From Sterolibacterium sp. (GTDB lineage Bacteria > Pseudomonadota > Gammaproteobacteria > Burkholderiales > Rhodocyclaceae): a stretch of 64,000 nucleotides of DNA. The DNA is taken from positions 29,777 to 93,776 of the forward strand of contig JAHFRE010000001.1 of assembly GCA_023258955.1 (NCBI GenBank). Direction: 5' to 3'. Made by a program: the position numbers and the translations under genes. Below, one piece after another: positions 51,223 to 59,408 of the stretch. Under the pieces are notes generated by a model. The model was not told the DNA's origin. It saw only the letters and a program-made list of their open reading frames with translations, and ran no database searches. The stretch's first letter is position 1. Each line of letters opens with the position of its first letter.

Positions 51223-51693
51223 TCAAGATATCGCTTGGCTCGCCGCCGGCAGGAGCCGATCGAATTCCTTCTTCACCACGGTGTAGCACTCGCAGGCCCG
51301 CGCCTGCAAACCGCTGCGGTCGAGTACGGTGATACGGCCACGTCGGTAGCGAATCAGAGCGGCCCTCTTCAAGTGGCCGGCGGCCTCGGTAACGCTCTCG
51401 CGACGCACCGCAAGCATGCTGGCGATCAATTCTTGGGTCGCGGTCACTTCGTTCGAGGGCAGGCGGTCAACGCTCTGCAACAGCCAACGGCAGAGTTGTT
51501 GGTCGAGCGTGTGATGGCGGTTGCAGACAACCGTCTGCGACATCTGCGTCAGCAGCGCCTGGTTGTAACGCAGCAACAAGGCTTGCAGTGCTGCGGCGCG
51601 AAAGAACTCTCTATTGAGCAAAGCGCCGCTCAGGCGATAGTCATAGCCGTGGAGGCGGTCGGCGATTATGTGGCTCAGCGCACCGACGCCCAA
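51223..51693 (-). pseudogene. Crp/Fnr-family regulator, N-terminally truncated
   Basis: 156 codons read as the C-terminal two thirds of a Crp/Fnr-type transcription factor. They include the dimerisation helix (LLRYNQALLTQMSQTVVCNRHH), the LCRWLLQSVDRLPSNE segment, and the winged-helix DNA-binding domain with RRESVTEAAGHLKRAALIRYRRG. Intact members are ~230 residues and begin with a cyclic-nucleotide-type sensor barrel; roughly the first 80 residues are absent. Only a TTG at 51693, two codons after an in-frame stop (TAG at 51697-51699), could serve as a start. It is therefore probably a remnant, although a sensor-less DNA-binding protein is possible. Confidence 0.7.
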
Positions 51694-51759
51694 CGGCTAT
51701 GTTGAAACAATGGCGACGAACTGCGCTGGTTGTCGGCGTGTGAAGAGAAAGGATCGGTC

Positions 51760-51954
51760 ATGAAGAGCCTATTGCTGATCGCAGCCGTCATGTTGACGAG
51801 TTTGGGGGGCTGCTATATTGCGCCCTACGGAACCCACGACGACGGCTATCGAACAGGTCGAGAGCATCGCGAAGATGGCGACCACCAGAGGGAGCGAGAC
51901 GGTCACGACGACGGTCGTCGCGGCGAGCACGGCGATCGTGACAGGTACCACTGA
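51760..51954 (+). CDS. Small His/Asp/Arg-rich lipoprotein
   Basis: A 64-residue predicted lipoprotein. The signal peptide MKSLLLIAAVMLTSLGGC gives a lipidated Cys at 18. The mature part is hydrophilic and dominated by His, Asp, Arg, Glu and Gly (HDDGYRTGREHREDGDHQR), which suggests metal or polyanion binding at the envelope. AAAGGA at about 51749 supports the ATG at 51760. It ends ten bases before the convergent peptidase gene. Low-complexity composition prevents family assignment. Confidence 0.65.
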   Translation: MKSLLLIAAVMLTSLGGCYIAPYGTHDDGYRTGREHREDGDHQRERDGHDDGRRGEHGDRDRYH

Positions 51955-51963
51955 GAGCGTTCG

Positions 51964-53031
51964 CTACTGACGACGCTTGGTCGCCGCCAGACGTTGCCGC
52001 AACAGGTTGTGGCGGGCCTCCTTGCCCAGCGCCGCCAGCGCTGCGACGCGTTGATAGAAGCGCGGCAGAGCGTAATGCTCTTCGGCGAGCAGAGCTTCGA
52101 AGGCCGGCACCAATTCGCTGTAAAGCGCGACGGACACCAGCTTGGCGTTGTTGAGATCGTCGGCGAAAAAGCCGTCGTAGCCGGCGTAGCCGTCCCAGCC
52201 GGCCTTCAGCCCGGCGTAGTCGTGGCGCAGGGTGTCGTACAGCGCGGCCTTGGCCTGGCGTTGCTGCAGCAGGGGACCATTTGCCGCGTAGAGCGCGTTG
52301 AATTGCTCACGGTATTGTCGCAGCAGCGCGGCGACAGCCGTCTTGCGCTGGCGCTGTAGCTCGTAAGCGTTGCGCTGCGCCGGGGTGGCGTGAGCGGCCA
52401 GCCAACGGCGCAATCCTTCGTTTTCCACCGCCGTGGCGAAGGACTCGTTGAACATCGAATCGTCCGGCACGAAGATCAGCTGGTGCGCCAGTTCGTGAAA
52501 TACCGTGCGTGCCACTTCGGCGTCGCCCAGACGCAAGAAGGTGTTCAACACCGGGTCGGAAAAATGACCCAGCGTGGAATAGGCGGGCACGCCGCCAATA
52601 TAGGTGTCGTAGCCCGACGCGCTGAGTTCGGCGGCGAGGCGCTGTGCGTCCAGCCTGGCGTAGTAGCCGCGGTAATTCACGCAGCCGACGACCAACAGGC
52701 ACCAGGACCTTGGCTGCAACGACAATGGCGGCGCGGCGAATACGTTCCACACGACGTAGGGGCGGCCGATGTCAGCGTAGGCGCGATAGCTGTCGTTGTC
52801 CGGCAGCCCAAGCTCGCGACTGGCGAATTGGCGTATCGCCTGCACTTCCGCCAACCTCGCTTTGAGTCGCGCATCACCACCCGGGTCGCGCAGCAGCTCA
52901 TCGATCGGCCGGGCCGCGCGCATGACTTCGAGATGACCAGCCACAGCCTGGGTGTAGTAGCCGAGCTCGCTGCAGCCGCCGCAGAGCGCTGCCGCCACGC
53001 ACAGCAACAGTAGATGCCAAATTTTCAGCAT
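51964..53031 (-). CDS. Predicted aminopeptidase (COG4324-type)
   Basis: A 355-residue exported zinc-peptidase-like protein. An N-terminal hydrophobic stretch ends LCGGCSELGYY, a possible lipoprotein site although the residue at -3 is Cys rather than Leu. The family blocks LPDNDSYRAYADIGRPYVVW and GGVPAYSTLGHFSDPVL precede the metal site HELAHQLIF (about residue 178), with a likely third ligand in FNESFATAVENEG. This order matches the putative aminopeptidase family (PF10023). The ATG at 53031 gives the signal; an extension to 53232 does not. It is encoded alone. Confidence 0.88.
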   Translation of the reverse strand: MLKIWHLLLLCVAAALCGGCSELGYYTQAVAGHLEVMRAARPIDELLRDPGGDARLKARLAEVQAIRQFASRELGLPDNDSYRAYADIGRPYVVWNVFAAPPLSLQPRSWCLLVVGCVNYRGYYARLDAQRLAAELSASGYDTYIGGVPAYSTLGHFSDPVLNTFLRLGDAEVARTVFHELAHQLIFVPDDSMFNESFATAVENEGLRRWLAAHATPAQRNAYELQRQRKTAVAALLRQYREQFNALYAANGPLLQQRQAKAALYDTLRHDYAGLKAGWDGYAGYDGFFADDLNNAKLVSVALYSELVPAFEALLAEEHYALPRFYQRVAALAALGKEARHNLLRQRLAATKRRQ

Positions 53032-53331
53032 GATGCAGAAGATGACCGATCGACAAGAACGTGGCGAGTTGCCTGCCGTTCGCGACCAGCTGCAGCGTCT
53101 CCTGCCCAGAGGCGTCTTCCTGATCGCTGCCTCGTTAGCGGCACGCCGGCAACTCGTAATACAAAAGACCCAAGACTGGCTTAAGCCTATACTGTTTCCT
53201 CGGAATTGGCTATGCGGCGAACCCGATCGCATCGGACTGCAAGCGAGCAGGCGTTGGTGCGCTGGGCCACAGACAGGACCTGTCGATCGGGCTATTTTGA
53301 ACGTGAATTTCGCCCACCGCCGCGCCCCGTC
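53032..53331. other. Intergenic stretch, no gene supported
   Basis: 300 bases between the divergent peptidase and small membrane-protein genes. Frames on the plus strand are open for up to ~107 codons but show no signal peptide, domain or ribosome site. A moderately AT-rich patch near 53150-53200 (AATACAAAAGACC, CCTATACTGTTTCC) could hold a promoter for the plus-strand genes that follow. Confidence 0.4.
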
Positions 53332-53550
53332 ATGGCTACTCCCATCAAATTGACCTTTGTCATCGCATTCTTTGTCGCCGCCACGGTGTCGCTGTTCTTC
53401 GGCGGTGGCATGGCGGTGGGACCATTGATCGGCGGCGGCATGCTGCTGAAAGTGCGCAACGTCGAAATCGGCTGGCCGTGGTTCCTGGTGCTGGGCATCC
53501 TGACGACGGCTGTCATCTATTTTTCTGGCATCCTCGAAGGCGATGACTGA
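53332..53550 (+). CDS. Small two-helix membrane protein
   Basis: A 72-residue protein with two hydrophobic helices (about residues 6-38, interrupted by glycines in GGGMAVGPLIGGGM, and 48-66) and a short acidic tail (ILEGDD). The ATG at 53332 lacks a strong ribosome site. It is followed 49 bases later by the DUF1840 gene on the same strand. No family was recognised. Confidence 0.55.
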   Translation: MATPIKLTFVIAFFVAATVSLFFGGGMAVGPLIGGGMLLKVRNVEIGWPWFLVLGILTTAVIYFSGILEGDD

Positions 53551-53598
53551 GCCAGCGACGCCTGCCGCGGATTGCCATCACTGATAGGAGCGAACGCC

Positions 53599-53913
53599 AT
53601 GCTGATAGTCTTCAACTCCGCCGCCAGCGGCGAAGTGATCATGCTCGAGGCCAACGGCAAAGAGTTGCTGCGCGTGCTGGGCAAGGATCAGGACGAGCCC
53701 AAGGGCATCGTTACGGTCGAACAGCTGCCTGATGCGATTGGTCGCGTCAGGCGGGCGATGGATGCGAGCAAGGTGCGCCACGGCGCTGCGGCAGCGTCGC
53801 GCGAGGAGTCCACGCCGGATGATGCGGTCCAGCTGTCTCAGCGCGCTTTACCCCTGCTTGAGCTGCTGGAACGATCTCTGCAAAAGCAGGTTCCTGTCAC
53901 CTGGGGTGTTTAA
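53599..53913 (+). CDS. DUF1840 protein
   Basis: A 104-residue cytoplasmic protein starting MLIVFNSAASGEVIMLEANG and containing LLRVLGKDQDEPKGIVTVEQ, the conserved first half of DUF1840, a family largely confined to betaproteobacteria. The second half is a helical hairpin ending in a short tail. TAGGAG ahead of 53599 sets the start. It precedes the hemolysin III gene by 24 bases. No function is known for the family; its main value here is taxonomic. Confidence 0.85.
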   Translation: MLIVFNSAASGEVIMLEANGKELLRVLGKDQDEPKGIVTVEQLPDAIGRVRRAMDASKVRHGAAAASREESTPDDAVQLSQRALPLLELLERSLQKQVPVTWGV

Positions 53914-53937
53914 GACGCGGCGCCGGCGGATACGACC

Positions 53938-54636
53938 GTGAACATTCAGACGAGACAGGGTCAGAAGGTTCAGGTGGATGCCCGCGTGGCTGCGCGCGCT
54001 GCTTTCGAACGCCCGCAAAGCCCTGGCGAGGAATTCGCCAACACCGTCAGCCACGGCGTGGCGCTGCTCGCAGCGATCGCGGCAGTGCCCTTCCTGATCG
54101 TCGCATCCATTCACCTCGGCACCAGCCACGTGGTCGGCGCCAGCATCTTCTCCGGCGCCATGGTGCTGCTGTATCTGGCTTCGACCCTCTACCACGCCTT
54201 GCCGATAGGCCGCGCCAAGCAGCTGATGCAGAAGCTCGATCACAGCGCGATCTACCTTCTGATCGCCGGCAGCTACACGCCCTTTACCCTGGGCGCGCTG
54301 AATGGTCCTTGGGGTTGGACGCTGCTCGCCTTGGTTTGGTCGCTCGCGGCCCTGGGCATCGCGCTGAAGGTGCTCGACCGCTTGGCGAATCCGTGGCTGT
54401 CGACTGGGCTCTATCTCGCCATGGGTTGGTTGGTGCTGATCGCCGCCGTGCCGCTGGTCGAGCGGGTCGCCGCGACGGGCATCGCCTTGCTGGTCGCGGG
54501 CGGACTCGCCTATTCCGTGGGCGTCGTATTCTATGCGCTGGATTCCCGGGTCCGCTATGCTCACACCGTTTGGCACGGCTTCGTTGCTGCCGGCACGGGC
54601 TGCCACATCTTCGCCGTCATGCTCTACTCGGCGTGA
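53938..54636 (+). CDS. Hemolysin III / PAQR-family membrane protein
   Basis: A 232-residue, seven-helix membrane protein of the hemolysin III (TrhA/YqfA) branch of the PAQR superfamily. Diagnostic motifs are present: EEFANTVSHGVALLAAIAAV near residue 31, YLASTLYHALP, KLDHSAIYLLIAGSYTPF, and a C-terminal histidine pair in HTVWHGFVAAGTGCH. The histidines form the zinc site seen in PAQR proteins. The start is a GTG at 53938. In other bacteria the family affects membrane-lipid homeostasis. The hemolysin name is historical. Confidence 0.92.
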   Translation: MNIQTRQGQKVQVDARVAARAAFERPQSPGEEFANTVSHGVALLAAIAAVPFLIVASIHLGTSHVVGASIFSGAMVLLYLASTLYHALPIGRAKQLMQKLDHSAIYLLIAGSYTPFTLGALNGPWGWTLLALVWSLAALGIALKVLDRLANPWLSTGLYLAMGWLVLIAAVPLVERVAATGIALLVAGGLAYSVGVVFYALDSRVRYAHTVWHGFVAAGTGCHIFAVMLYSA

Positions 54637-54638
54637 CC

Positions 54639-54878
54639 CTGCTGCGCTCAAAGCAGCAGCTGGCCTTCGTAGCGATAGATCCGTTGATGGCACAGATTTC
54701 GCAGACGGCCGCCTGGAGTCGCTGTCACGAGGTGCACGCTTTGCTCGTGCGCTGGCTGCTGATGAGCGCCCACCGGCTAAGCAGCCGCGAGTTTCGCCCT
54801 AGCCGCGAACTCCTGGCGCGCAGGATGTGCAGACCGCTGGCGCTAGCTGCGACCACGCCGAGGGAGGAAATGCGATGA
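54639..54878 (+). pseudogene. Crp/Fnr-family fragment (second remnant)
   Basis: About 60 codons after the hemolysin III gene read as part of a Crp/Fnr regulator. The segment from MAQISQT to LLARRM aligns without gaps over 47 residues with LTQMSQT to LIASML of the remnant at 51223-51693, with 19 identities by hand count, including RWLL and the RL.S.E region. It lacks the sensor barrel, the start and the recognition helix; the residues after RRM are unrelated, and the frame stops at 54876-54878, overlapping the VIT start. It is a decayed copy on the opposite strand from the other remnant. Confidence 0.6.
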
Positions 54879-55576
54879 GGTCCACGCGTCGCCACGCCGA
54901 GCGTCATCGCGCCGAGCGCAGTGGCTGGCTGCGCGCCGCCGTGCTCGGCGCCAACGATGGCATCGTGTCTACGGCCAGTCTGATCGTCGGCGTCGCTGCG
55001 TCGGGGGCGAGTCACGGCGCCATTCTGGTCAGCGGCGTCGCAGCGCTCGTCGCCGGCGCTATGTCGATGGCAGCGGGCGAATACGTCTCGGTCCATTCGC
55101 AGGCTGACACCGAGGCAGCGGACCTGGGGCGCGAGCGCACCGAATTGGAAGATGATCCCGGCGCCGAACAGCGCGAGCTAGCAGCGATCTACGTCGGCCG
55201 CGGTCTGGACCCCGGCTTGGCGCAGCAGGTGGCGGAGCAATTGATGGCGCATGACGCCCTGGGTTCTCATGCGCGCGACGAGCTGGGCATTTCCGAGACC
55301 CTCAGCGCGCGTCCGGTCCAGGCCGCGTTTGCTTCCGCTGCCAGCTTCGCGGTCGGTGCGCTGTTGCCGCTGGCCGTGACGGTGTTGGCGCCGGAGGCGC
55401 TGCTGACCTTCCTCGTCGCGGGGACCTCGCTCGCCTCTCTAGCCTTGTTGGGTGCCATCGCTGCCCGAATCGGTGGCGCCAGCGCGCTGCTCGGGGCGTG
55501 GCGCGTGACCTTCTGGGGTGCTCTGGCGCTCGCCATCACTGCCACTGTCGGGGTAGGGTTCGCTGGCGGCAATTGA
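54875..55576 (+). CDS. VIT1/CCC1-family iron/manganese transporter
   Basis: A 233-residue membrane protein of the VIT/CCC1 family, which moves Fe2+ or Mn2+ out of the cytoplasm by proton exchange. The first helix region has the signature LGANDGIVSTASLIVGVAA (about residues 24-42) and MSMAAGEYVSVHSQAD follows. A charged cytoplasmic metal-binding region (about 75-130) precedes three C-terminal helices. GGGAGGAA before the ATG at 54875 sets the start. It probably protects against metal-driven oxidative stress. Confidence 0.92.
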   Translation: MRSTRRHAERHRAERSGWLRAAVLGANDGIVSTASLIVGVAASGASHGAILVSGVAALVAGAMSMAAGEYVSVHSQADTEAADLGRERTELEDDPGAEQRELAAIYVGRGLDPGLAQQVAEQLMAHDALGSHARDELGISETLSARPVQAAFASAASFAVGALLPLAVTVLAPEALLTFLVAGTSLASLALLGAIAARIGGASALLGAWRVTFWGALALAITATVGVGFAGGN

Positions 55577-55602
55577 TCGATCGACCTCAGTGGGCAGCTG
55601 TC

Positions 55603-56127
55603 TCAGCGCTTGATCGCCGAACCGATCGCTCGCGCATTCTGATACATGCGCTCCTCGCTTTCGCTCCTCTTCCCGTCATTGGCCTTGGCCGCTTGCGCGC
55701 CGGCGGTCTGGCTGTCAACGTAGGCCACGACGCCGGCGATGCCCAGCGCCGCGATAGCGACCGCAAAGACGAGGTAGGCAAGAAGATGCGATTTCTTGCC
55801 AGATTCGGGCGGCGCGAATCCGGCGAGCACGTCGGTGCCTGGGTTATCCTGGAAAGTCAATCTGAAGTGGCCAATGACGATGAGGTCGCGATCCTTTAGG
55901 ATCTTCTTCTTGACCGGTTGGCCATTGACGAGTGCGCTGTCGACGCTGCCCAGGTTGTCGAGAATGAAATCATCCTCGACCCGCAGAATGAAAGCACGCT
56001 CATCGATCCCGTCGGGATCCTCGATGATGATGTCGGCGTTATCCTGCTGCCCGATCAGCGTCAGCTCTTTCTCCAGCACAACTTCTTTAGCGGCTCGGCC
56101 GTCGGTGCGAATGATGATGGAGGCCAT
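55603..56127 (-). CDS. FHA-domain protein with C-terminal membrane anchor
   Basis: A 174-residue protein with a forkhead-associated domain over residues ~1-92 (LTLIGQQDNADIIIED, LDNLGSVDSALVNGQ, LIVIGHFRLTF). This fold binds phosphothreonine peptides. A linker leads to one transmembrane helix (about 113-137) and a short polar tail. The arginine/serine normally at the phosphate site (GR...S) is replaced by GQ and GID, so canonical phosphopeptide binding is doubtful. No Ser/Thr kinase gene is adjacent. The C-terminal anchor suggests a cytoplasmic FHA domain tethered to the membrane. Confidence 0.87.
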   Translation of the reverse strand: MASIIIRTDGRAAKEVVLEKELTLIGQQDNADIIIEDPDGIDERAFILRVEDDFILDNLGSVDSALVNGQPVKKKILKDRDLIVIGHFRLTFQDNPGTDVLAGFAPPESGKKSHLLAYLVFAVAIAALGIAGVVAYVDSQTAGAQAAKANDGKRSESEERMYQNARAIGSAIKR

Positions 56128-56275
56128 GGTCGAAATCCATTCTGCCTGACGCGGTCGAGTCGGCCGGCAGCAGCGGACTCGATCCGTGATGGGTCAATAT
56201 ACAACAACGCGTCGGGGAGCGGGCAGCGGCCCTTGCCGTTACCACTCACGCAAATGATCGTCGATCCCCCCCGAA

Positions 56276-56887
56276 TCAGGCCAAGCCGTCCGCAAATCCG
56301 TGATTGACGTCGCGGTGATGAACCTCGTCGGCGCGAACCGCCACGATCACTTCGCGCAGGCGTGCGTCCGCCGCCAGCTGCCAGTAGTCGATGGCGATCT
56401 TGGGTGCTGCGACGTTGGCCGAGGCGCCGCTGTCGACGCCCGCGAGATATTCGGTGTAGCTGTGCACCGCCTCTTCCTCCAGATAGCCGACGAGGCGATG
56501 GGCGGTCCGTGGCGAAATCAGGTAGAGCAGGAAGAACAGGTTGTAGAAGATTCCCTGGGCCAGCACGATCAGCAGGCGTTCCGTGGCAGAGGGCCGCGCG
56601 ATGTGGATGAAGGTCATCAGGTGCATGCGCTCGTTCTCGGCTTCGTCGAGCAGGGCGCGAATCCAGCCGCGGTCGCTCTCCATTCGTCGTAGCGAGCGCA
56701 GATGCTGCAAGGAACCGCCGACCATGCCGGGTACGGCCGCAACCGTTTCCAGCACCACCGCGCGATGGCCATAGCGCCGGGCAAAGAAGCTGTCGGCGAA
56801 TAGGCGCAGCAACCTGACCAGGCCGTAGGCCAAATGGTCGCGCCAATTCCTCGGGCGGTAGTGCCGCTGCTGCGCTTGGTCAGCCAT
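56276..56887 (-). CDS. aox: Alternative oxidase (di-iron ubiquinol oxidase)
   Basis: A 203-residue bacterial alternative oxidase, which oxidises ubiquinol with reduction of oxygen to water without pumping protons. All four iron-ligand motifs are present: Glu47 in [14 protein letters not shown], Glu86/His89 in NERMHL, a glutamate at 137-139 in YLEEEAV, and Glu188/His191 in [13 protein letters not shown] membrane-embedded hydrophobic helix ([14 protein letters not shown]) lies between. The ATG at 56887 is used; two further codons back is only a TTG. The enzyme can keep respiration running under cyanide, NO or sulfide stress. No dedicated regulator is adjacent. Confidence 0.93.
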   Translation of the reverse strand: MADQAQQRHYRPRNWRDHLAYGLVRLLRLFADSFFARRYGHRAVVLETVAAVPGMVGGSLQHLRSLRRMESDRGWIRALLDEAENERMHLMTFIHIARPSATERLLIVLAQGIFYNLFFLLYLISPRTAHRLVGYLEEEAVHSYTEYLAGVDSGASANVAAPKIAIDYWQLAADARLREVIVAVRADEVHHRDVNHGFADGLA

Positions 56888-56933
56888 GTCCAAGGTCGGG
56901 CGCGGTATCCTTGAACGCCTCGCCCGGGCCGAC

Positions 56934-57485
56934 TCAGGCCGCGTGCTTCTTCACCCAGGCGACGTAATGGTCCATCCAGTTCTGCAGGAATTGCCTGCTG
57001 CCGGCGGCGATGTCGCCGGCCTCGTCGAACAACCCGTCTTTGGCGTGGATGAACGCTTCTGGCTGGCCCAGGGTGGGTACGTCGAGGTAGGCGAGCACAT
57101 TGCGCAAATGCTGTTGCGCCATGGCGGTGCCGATGGCACCGACCGATGCACCCAAGACGCCCGCCGGCTTGCCCGCCCAGGCGCTTTGCCCATAGGGCCT
57201 CGACGCGTGGTCGATCGCATTCTTGAGCACGCCGGGAATGGACCGGTTGTATTCGGCGGTGACGAACAGCAAGCCCTGGGCCGCAGCGATTTCCGCCTTC
57301 AGGCGCTTGACCGAGGCGGCCGGCGCTGCGTCGTCGTCCTGATTGTAGAGCGGCAGGTCGCCTATCTGCAGCTGCTTGAAGGAGAAACCGGCCGGTGCCA
57401 GCTTGACGACGGCGGTGGCCAGCTTGCGGTTGAACGAGTCGCGGCGAAGGCTGCCGACAACTACGGCGATCTGGTATTGGCTCAT
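56934..57485 (-). CDS. NADPH-dependent FMN reductase family protein
   Basis: A 183-residue flavoprotein of the NADPH-dependent FMN/azo/chromate reductase family. The FMN phosphate loop is [14 protein letters not shown] (about residues 10-23), and the second flavin motif is [20 protein letters not shown] (about 76-95). [16 protein letters not shown] completes the fold. The family reduces quinones, chromate or flavin by two-electron transfer and often acts in oxidative-stress defence. It is 46 bases upstream of the alternative oxidase on the same strand, so co-transcription is possible. Confidence 0.92.
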   Translation of the reverse strand: MSQYQIAVVVGSLRRDSFNRKLATAVVKLAPAGFSFKQLQIGDLPLYNQDDDAAPAASVKRLKAEIAAAQGLLFVTAEYNRSIPGVLKNAIDHASRPYGQSAWAGKPAGVLGASVGAIGTAMAQQHLRNVLAYLDVPTLGQPEAFIHAKDGLFDEAGDIAAGSRQFLQNWMDHYVAWVKKHAA

Positions 57486-57764
57486 GCGGGACTCCCGGAG
57501 GTTGGCGTGGTTGGGCTGCTGCTCCCCTTCCAGTCTAGGAGCAGATCATGGTCGAAGCAATATATTCGCTTCGACCGCGGCGGCCCTGTTCGCTATCGTA
57601 CGTATCATCCCGCCGCTCAGCGCCGTTGCGCAGCGATGCACGATGTACGCCAACGCACAGAACTCTTCAGCGCGTTGCGGATACTAAGACGTATCGAGCG
57701 TCGACCGCGCTTTGAGCCAAAACTAAAGTCGTCGCCTGCTGCGCTGACGTCGAGGAAATCGCGC

Positions 57765-58080
57765 ATGAGTCCTGAGTCTTCGACCACTGCTGCGCCCGTT
57801 GCTGTGGACCAATTGTGCATCAACGCGCTGCGCTTTCTTGCCGTCGATGCCGTGCAACAGGCCAATAGCGGCCATCTCGGCCTGCCGCTGGGCGCTGCGG
57901 CCATGGCCGACCTGTTGTGGACGCGCTTTCTCAAGAAGAACCGGGCCCTCGGGTCAGGGCTACGCCAACGGCGTCGGCCAGGCGCTGGCCGAGGCCCACT
58001 TGGCGGCGCGCGATCAGCTGCGTTCGGCCGGCGGCATGCTGCCCTTCGCGGCGACCTTCCTTGCGTTCTCCGATCACCCG
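57765..58080 (+). pseudogene. tkt: Transketolase remnant with internal deletions
   Basis: The ATG at 57765 (GAGGAAAT upstream) opens a normal transketolase N terminus: LCINALRFLAVDAVQQANSG, then LPLGAAAMADLLWTRFLKKN. At 57939-57942 the reading jumps by one frame directly into TGPSGQGYANGVGQALAEAH, the ThDP-domain motif usually ~60 residues later. About 20 residues further it jumps again to GGMLPFAATFLAFSD, a motif of the pyrimidine domain several hundred residues on. The rest is missing. An intact enzyme has ~650 residues, so this is a pseudogene or an assembly collapse. It lies at the head of a pentose-phosphate gene group. Confidence 0.75.
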
Positions 58081-58130
58081 CGGCCGCCTTGGCGCGGCCA
58101 GCGACAGCCACCTAGAAGAGGAGATCGACG

Positions 58131-59150
58131 ATGCAACTGGGCATGATAGGACTCGGGCGCATGGGCGCCAGTCTGGTGCGGCGTCTGCATCGGGCCGGTC
58201 ACCGGTGCGTGGTCTACGACGTGAACCAGGCCGCGGTGCAGACGCTCGCCACAGCTGGCATCCTTGGTGCCGCCTCGATCGAGCAACTGGTCGCCAAGCT
58301 GCCCAAGCCGCGCGTGGTTTGGTTGATGCTTCCCGCCGCCGTCGTCGCCAGGACGGTCGCTGAACTGAGCGAATACCTGGCAGCCGGCGACATCGTCATC
58401 GACGGTGGCAACAGCTACTATCGCGACGACATCCAACGGGCGAAGGCGCTGCGCGAGCGCGGCATGCACTACGTCGATTGCGGCACCAGCGGCGGCGTCT
58501 TCGGGCTGGAGCGCGGCTTCTGCCTGATGATCGGCGGCGAGGCGGCGGTGGTCCGGCAGCTCGAGCCGATCTTCAAGAGCATCGCTCCCGGGGTCGAGGC
58601 GGCGCCACGCACGCCGGGCAGGAAGGGTGGTTCCGGCAGCGCGGAGCACGGCTATCTGCACTGCGGCGGCAGCGGCGCCGGCCACTTCGTCAAGATGGTG
58701 CACAACGGCATCGAGTACGGCCTCATGGCGGCCTACGCCGAAGGGCTGAACATCCTGCGCCACGCCAACGCCGGCAAAGCTTCGCGCGCTGCCGACGCCG
58801 AAACGGCGCCGCTCGACGCCGCCGAATTCTACCAATACGACCTGGACCTGGCGCAGATCACCGAGCTGTGGCGGCGCGGCAGCGTGATCGGTTCCTGGTT
58901 GCTCGATCTGACCGCCGCCTCTCTGCTCGACGATCCAGGTCTGGACCACTACGGCGGCCGCGTCTCGGATTCCGGCGAGGGGCGGTGGACCATCGCCGCG
59001 GCGATCGACGAAGCGGTGCCGGTGCCGGTGCTCGCAGCGGCGCTGTTCGAGCGCTTCGCTTCGCGCGGCGAGGCCGACTTCGCCAACCGGGTGCTATCGG
59101 CGATGCGCAAGCGCTTCGGCGGACACGCCGAGCAGACGGACGCTCGCTAG
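58131..59150 (+). CDS. gnd: 6-phosphogluconate dehydrogenase, decarboxylating (GndA type)
   Basis: A 339-residue enzyme of the short 6-phosphogluconate dehydrogenase type. It oxidatively decarboxylates 6-phosphogluconate to ribulose 5-phosphate. The coenzyme loop [15 protein letters not shown] is at residues ~5-19. [12 protein letters not shown] (near 85) and the substrate signature [19 protein letters not shown] follow. The catalytic lysine lies in [26 protein letters not shown] just before 58131 is a strong ribosome site. The gene appears intact, unlike its transketolase and glucose-6-phosphate dehydrogenase neighbours, which are remnants. Confidence 0.94.
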   Translation: MQLGMIGLGRMGASLVRRLHRAGHRCVVYDVNQAAVQTLATAGILGAASIEQLVAKLPKPRVVWLMLPAAVVARTVAELSEYLAAGDIVIDGGNSYYRDDIQRAKALRERGMHYVDCGTSGGVFGLERGFCLMIGGEAAVVRQLEPIFKSIAPGVEAAPRTPGRKGGSGSAEHGYLHCGGSGAGHFVKMVHNGIEYGLMAAYAEGLNILRHANAGKASRAADAETAPLDAAEFYQYDLDLAQITELWRRGSVIGSWLLDLTAASLLDDPGLDHYGGRVSDSGEGRWTIAAAIDEAVPVPVLAAALFERFASRGEADFANRVLSAMRKRFGGHAEQTDAR

Positions 59151-59151
59151 G

Positions 59152-59391
59152 ATGAACGAGACCGACGCCGCCGCGTTCCGCATCGATCGCTACCTGACGA
59201 AAGAGGCGCTCATGAATCTCCTCTATTTTCGCTGCGCCAATTCCTTGCTCGAGCCGGTCTGGAACCGCAACTACGTCGCCAGGGTGCAGATCACGCTGTC
59301 CTATCGCCGCCACAGTTGGGGGCCGCGCCAAGCTGAAGTGCTGATCGCGGCAGATGGCCATTGGCGCAATCCCGATCCGGGCAGGCAATGA
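59152..59391 (+). pseudogene. zwf: Glucose-6-phosphate dehydrogenase remnant
   Basis: A 79-codon frame starting two bases after the gnd stop. Its first half, FRIDRYLTKEALMNLLYFR then LLEPVWNRNYVARVQIT, matches the catalytic core of Zwf (around residues 170-210 of ~490). Its second half, SWGPRQAEVLIAADGHWRNP, matches the extreme C terminus. Everything before and between is absent. The fusion remains in frame and keeps an ATG, so it could still be translated, but it cannot be an active dehydrogenase. Coding composition is like that of its neighbours, so the deletions look recent or reflect assembly collapse. Confidence 0.72.
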
Positions 59392-59408
59392 ACAGGAAAG
59401 GAAACGAC

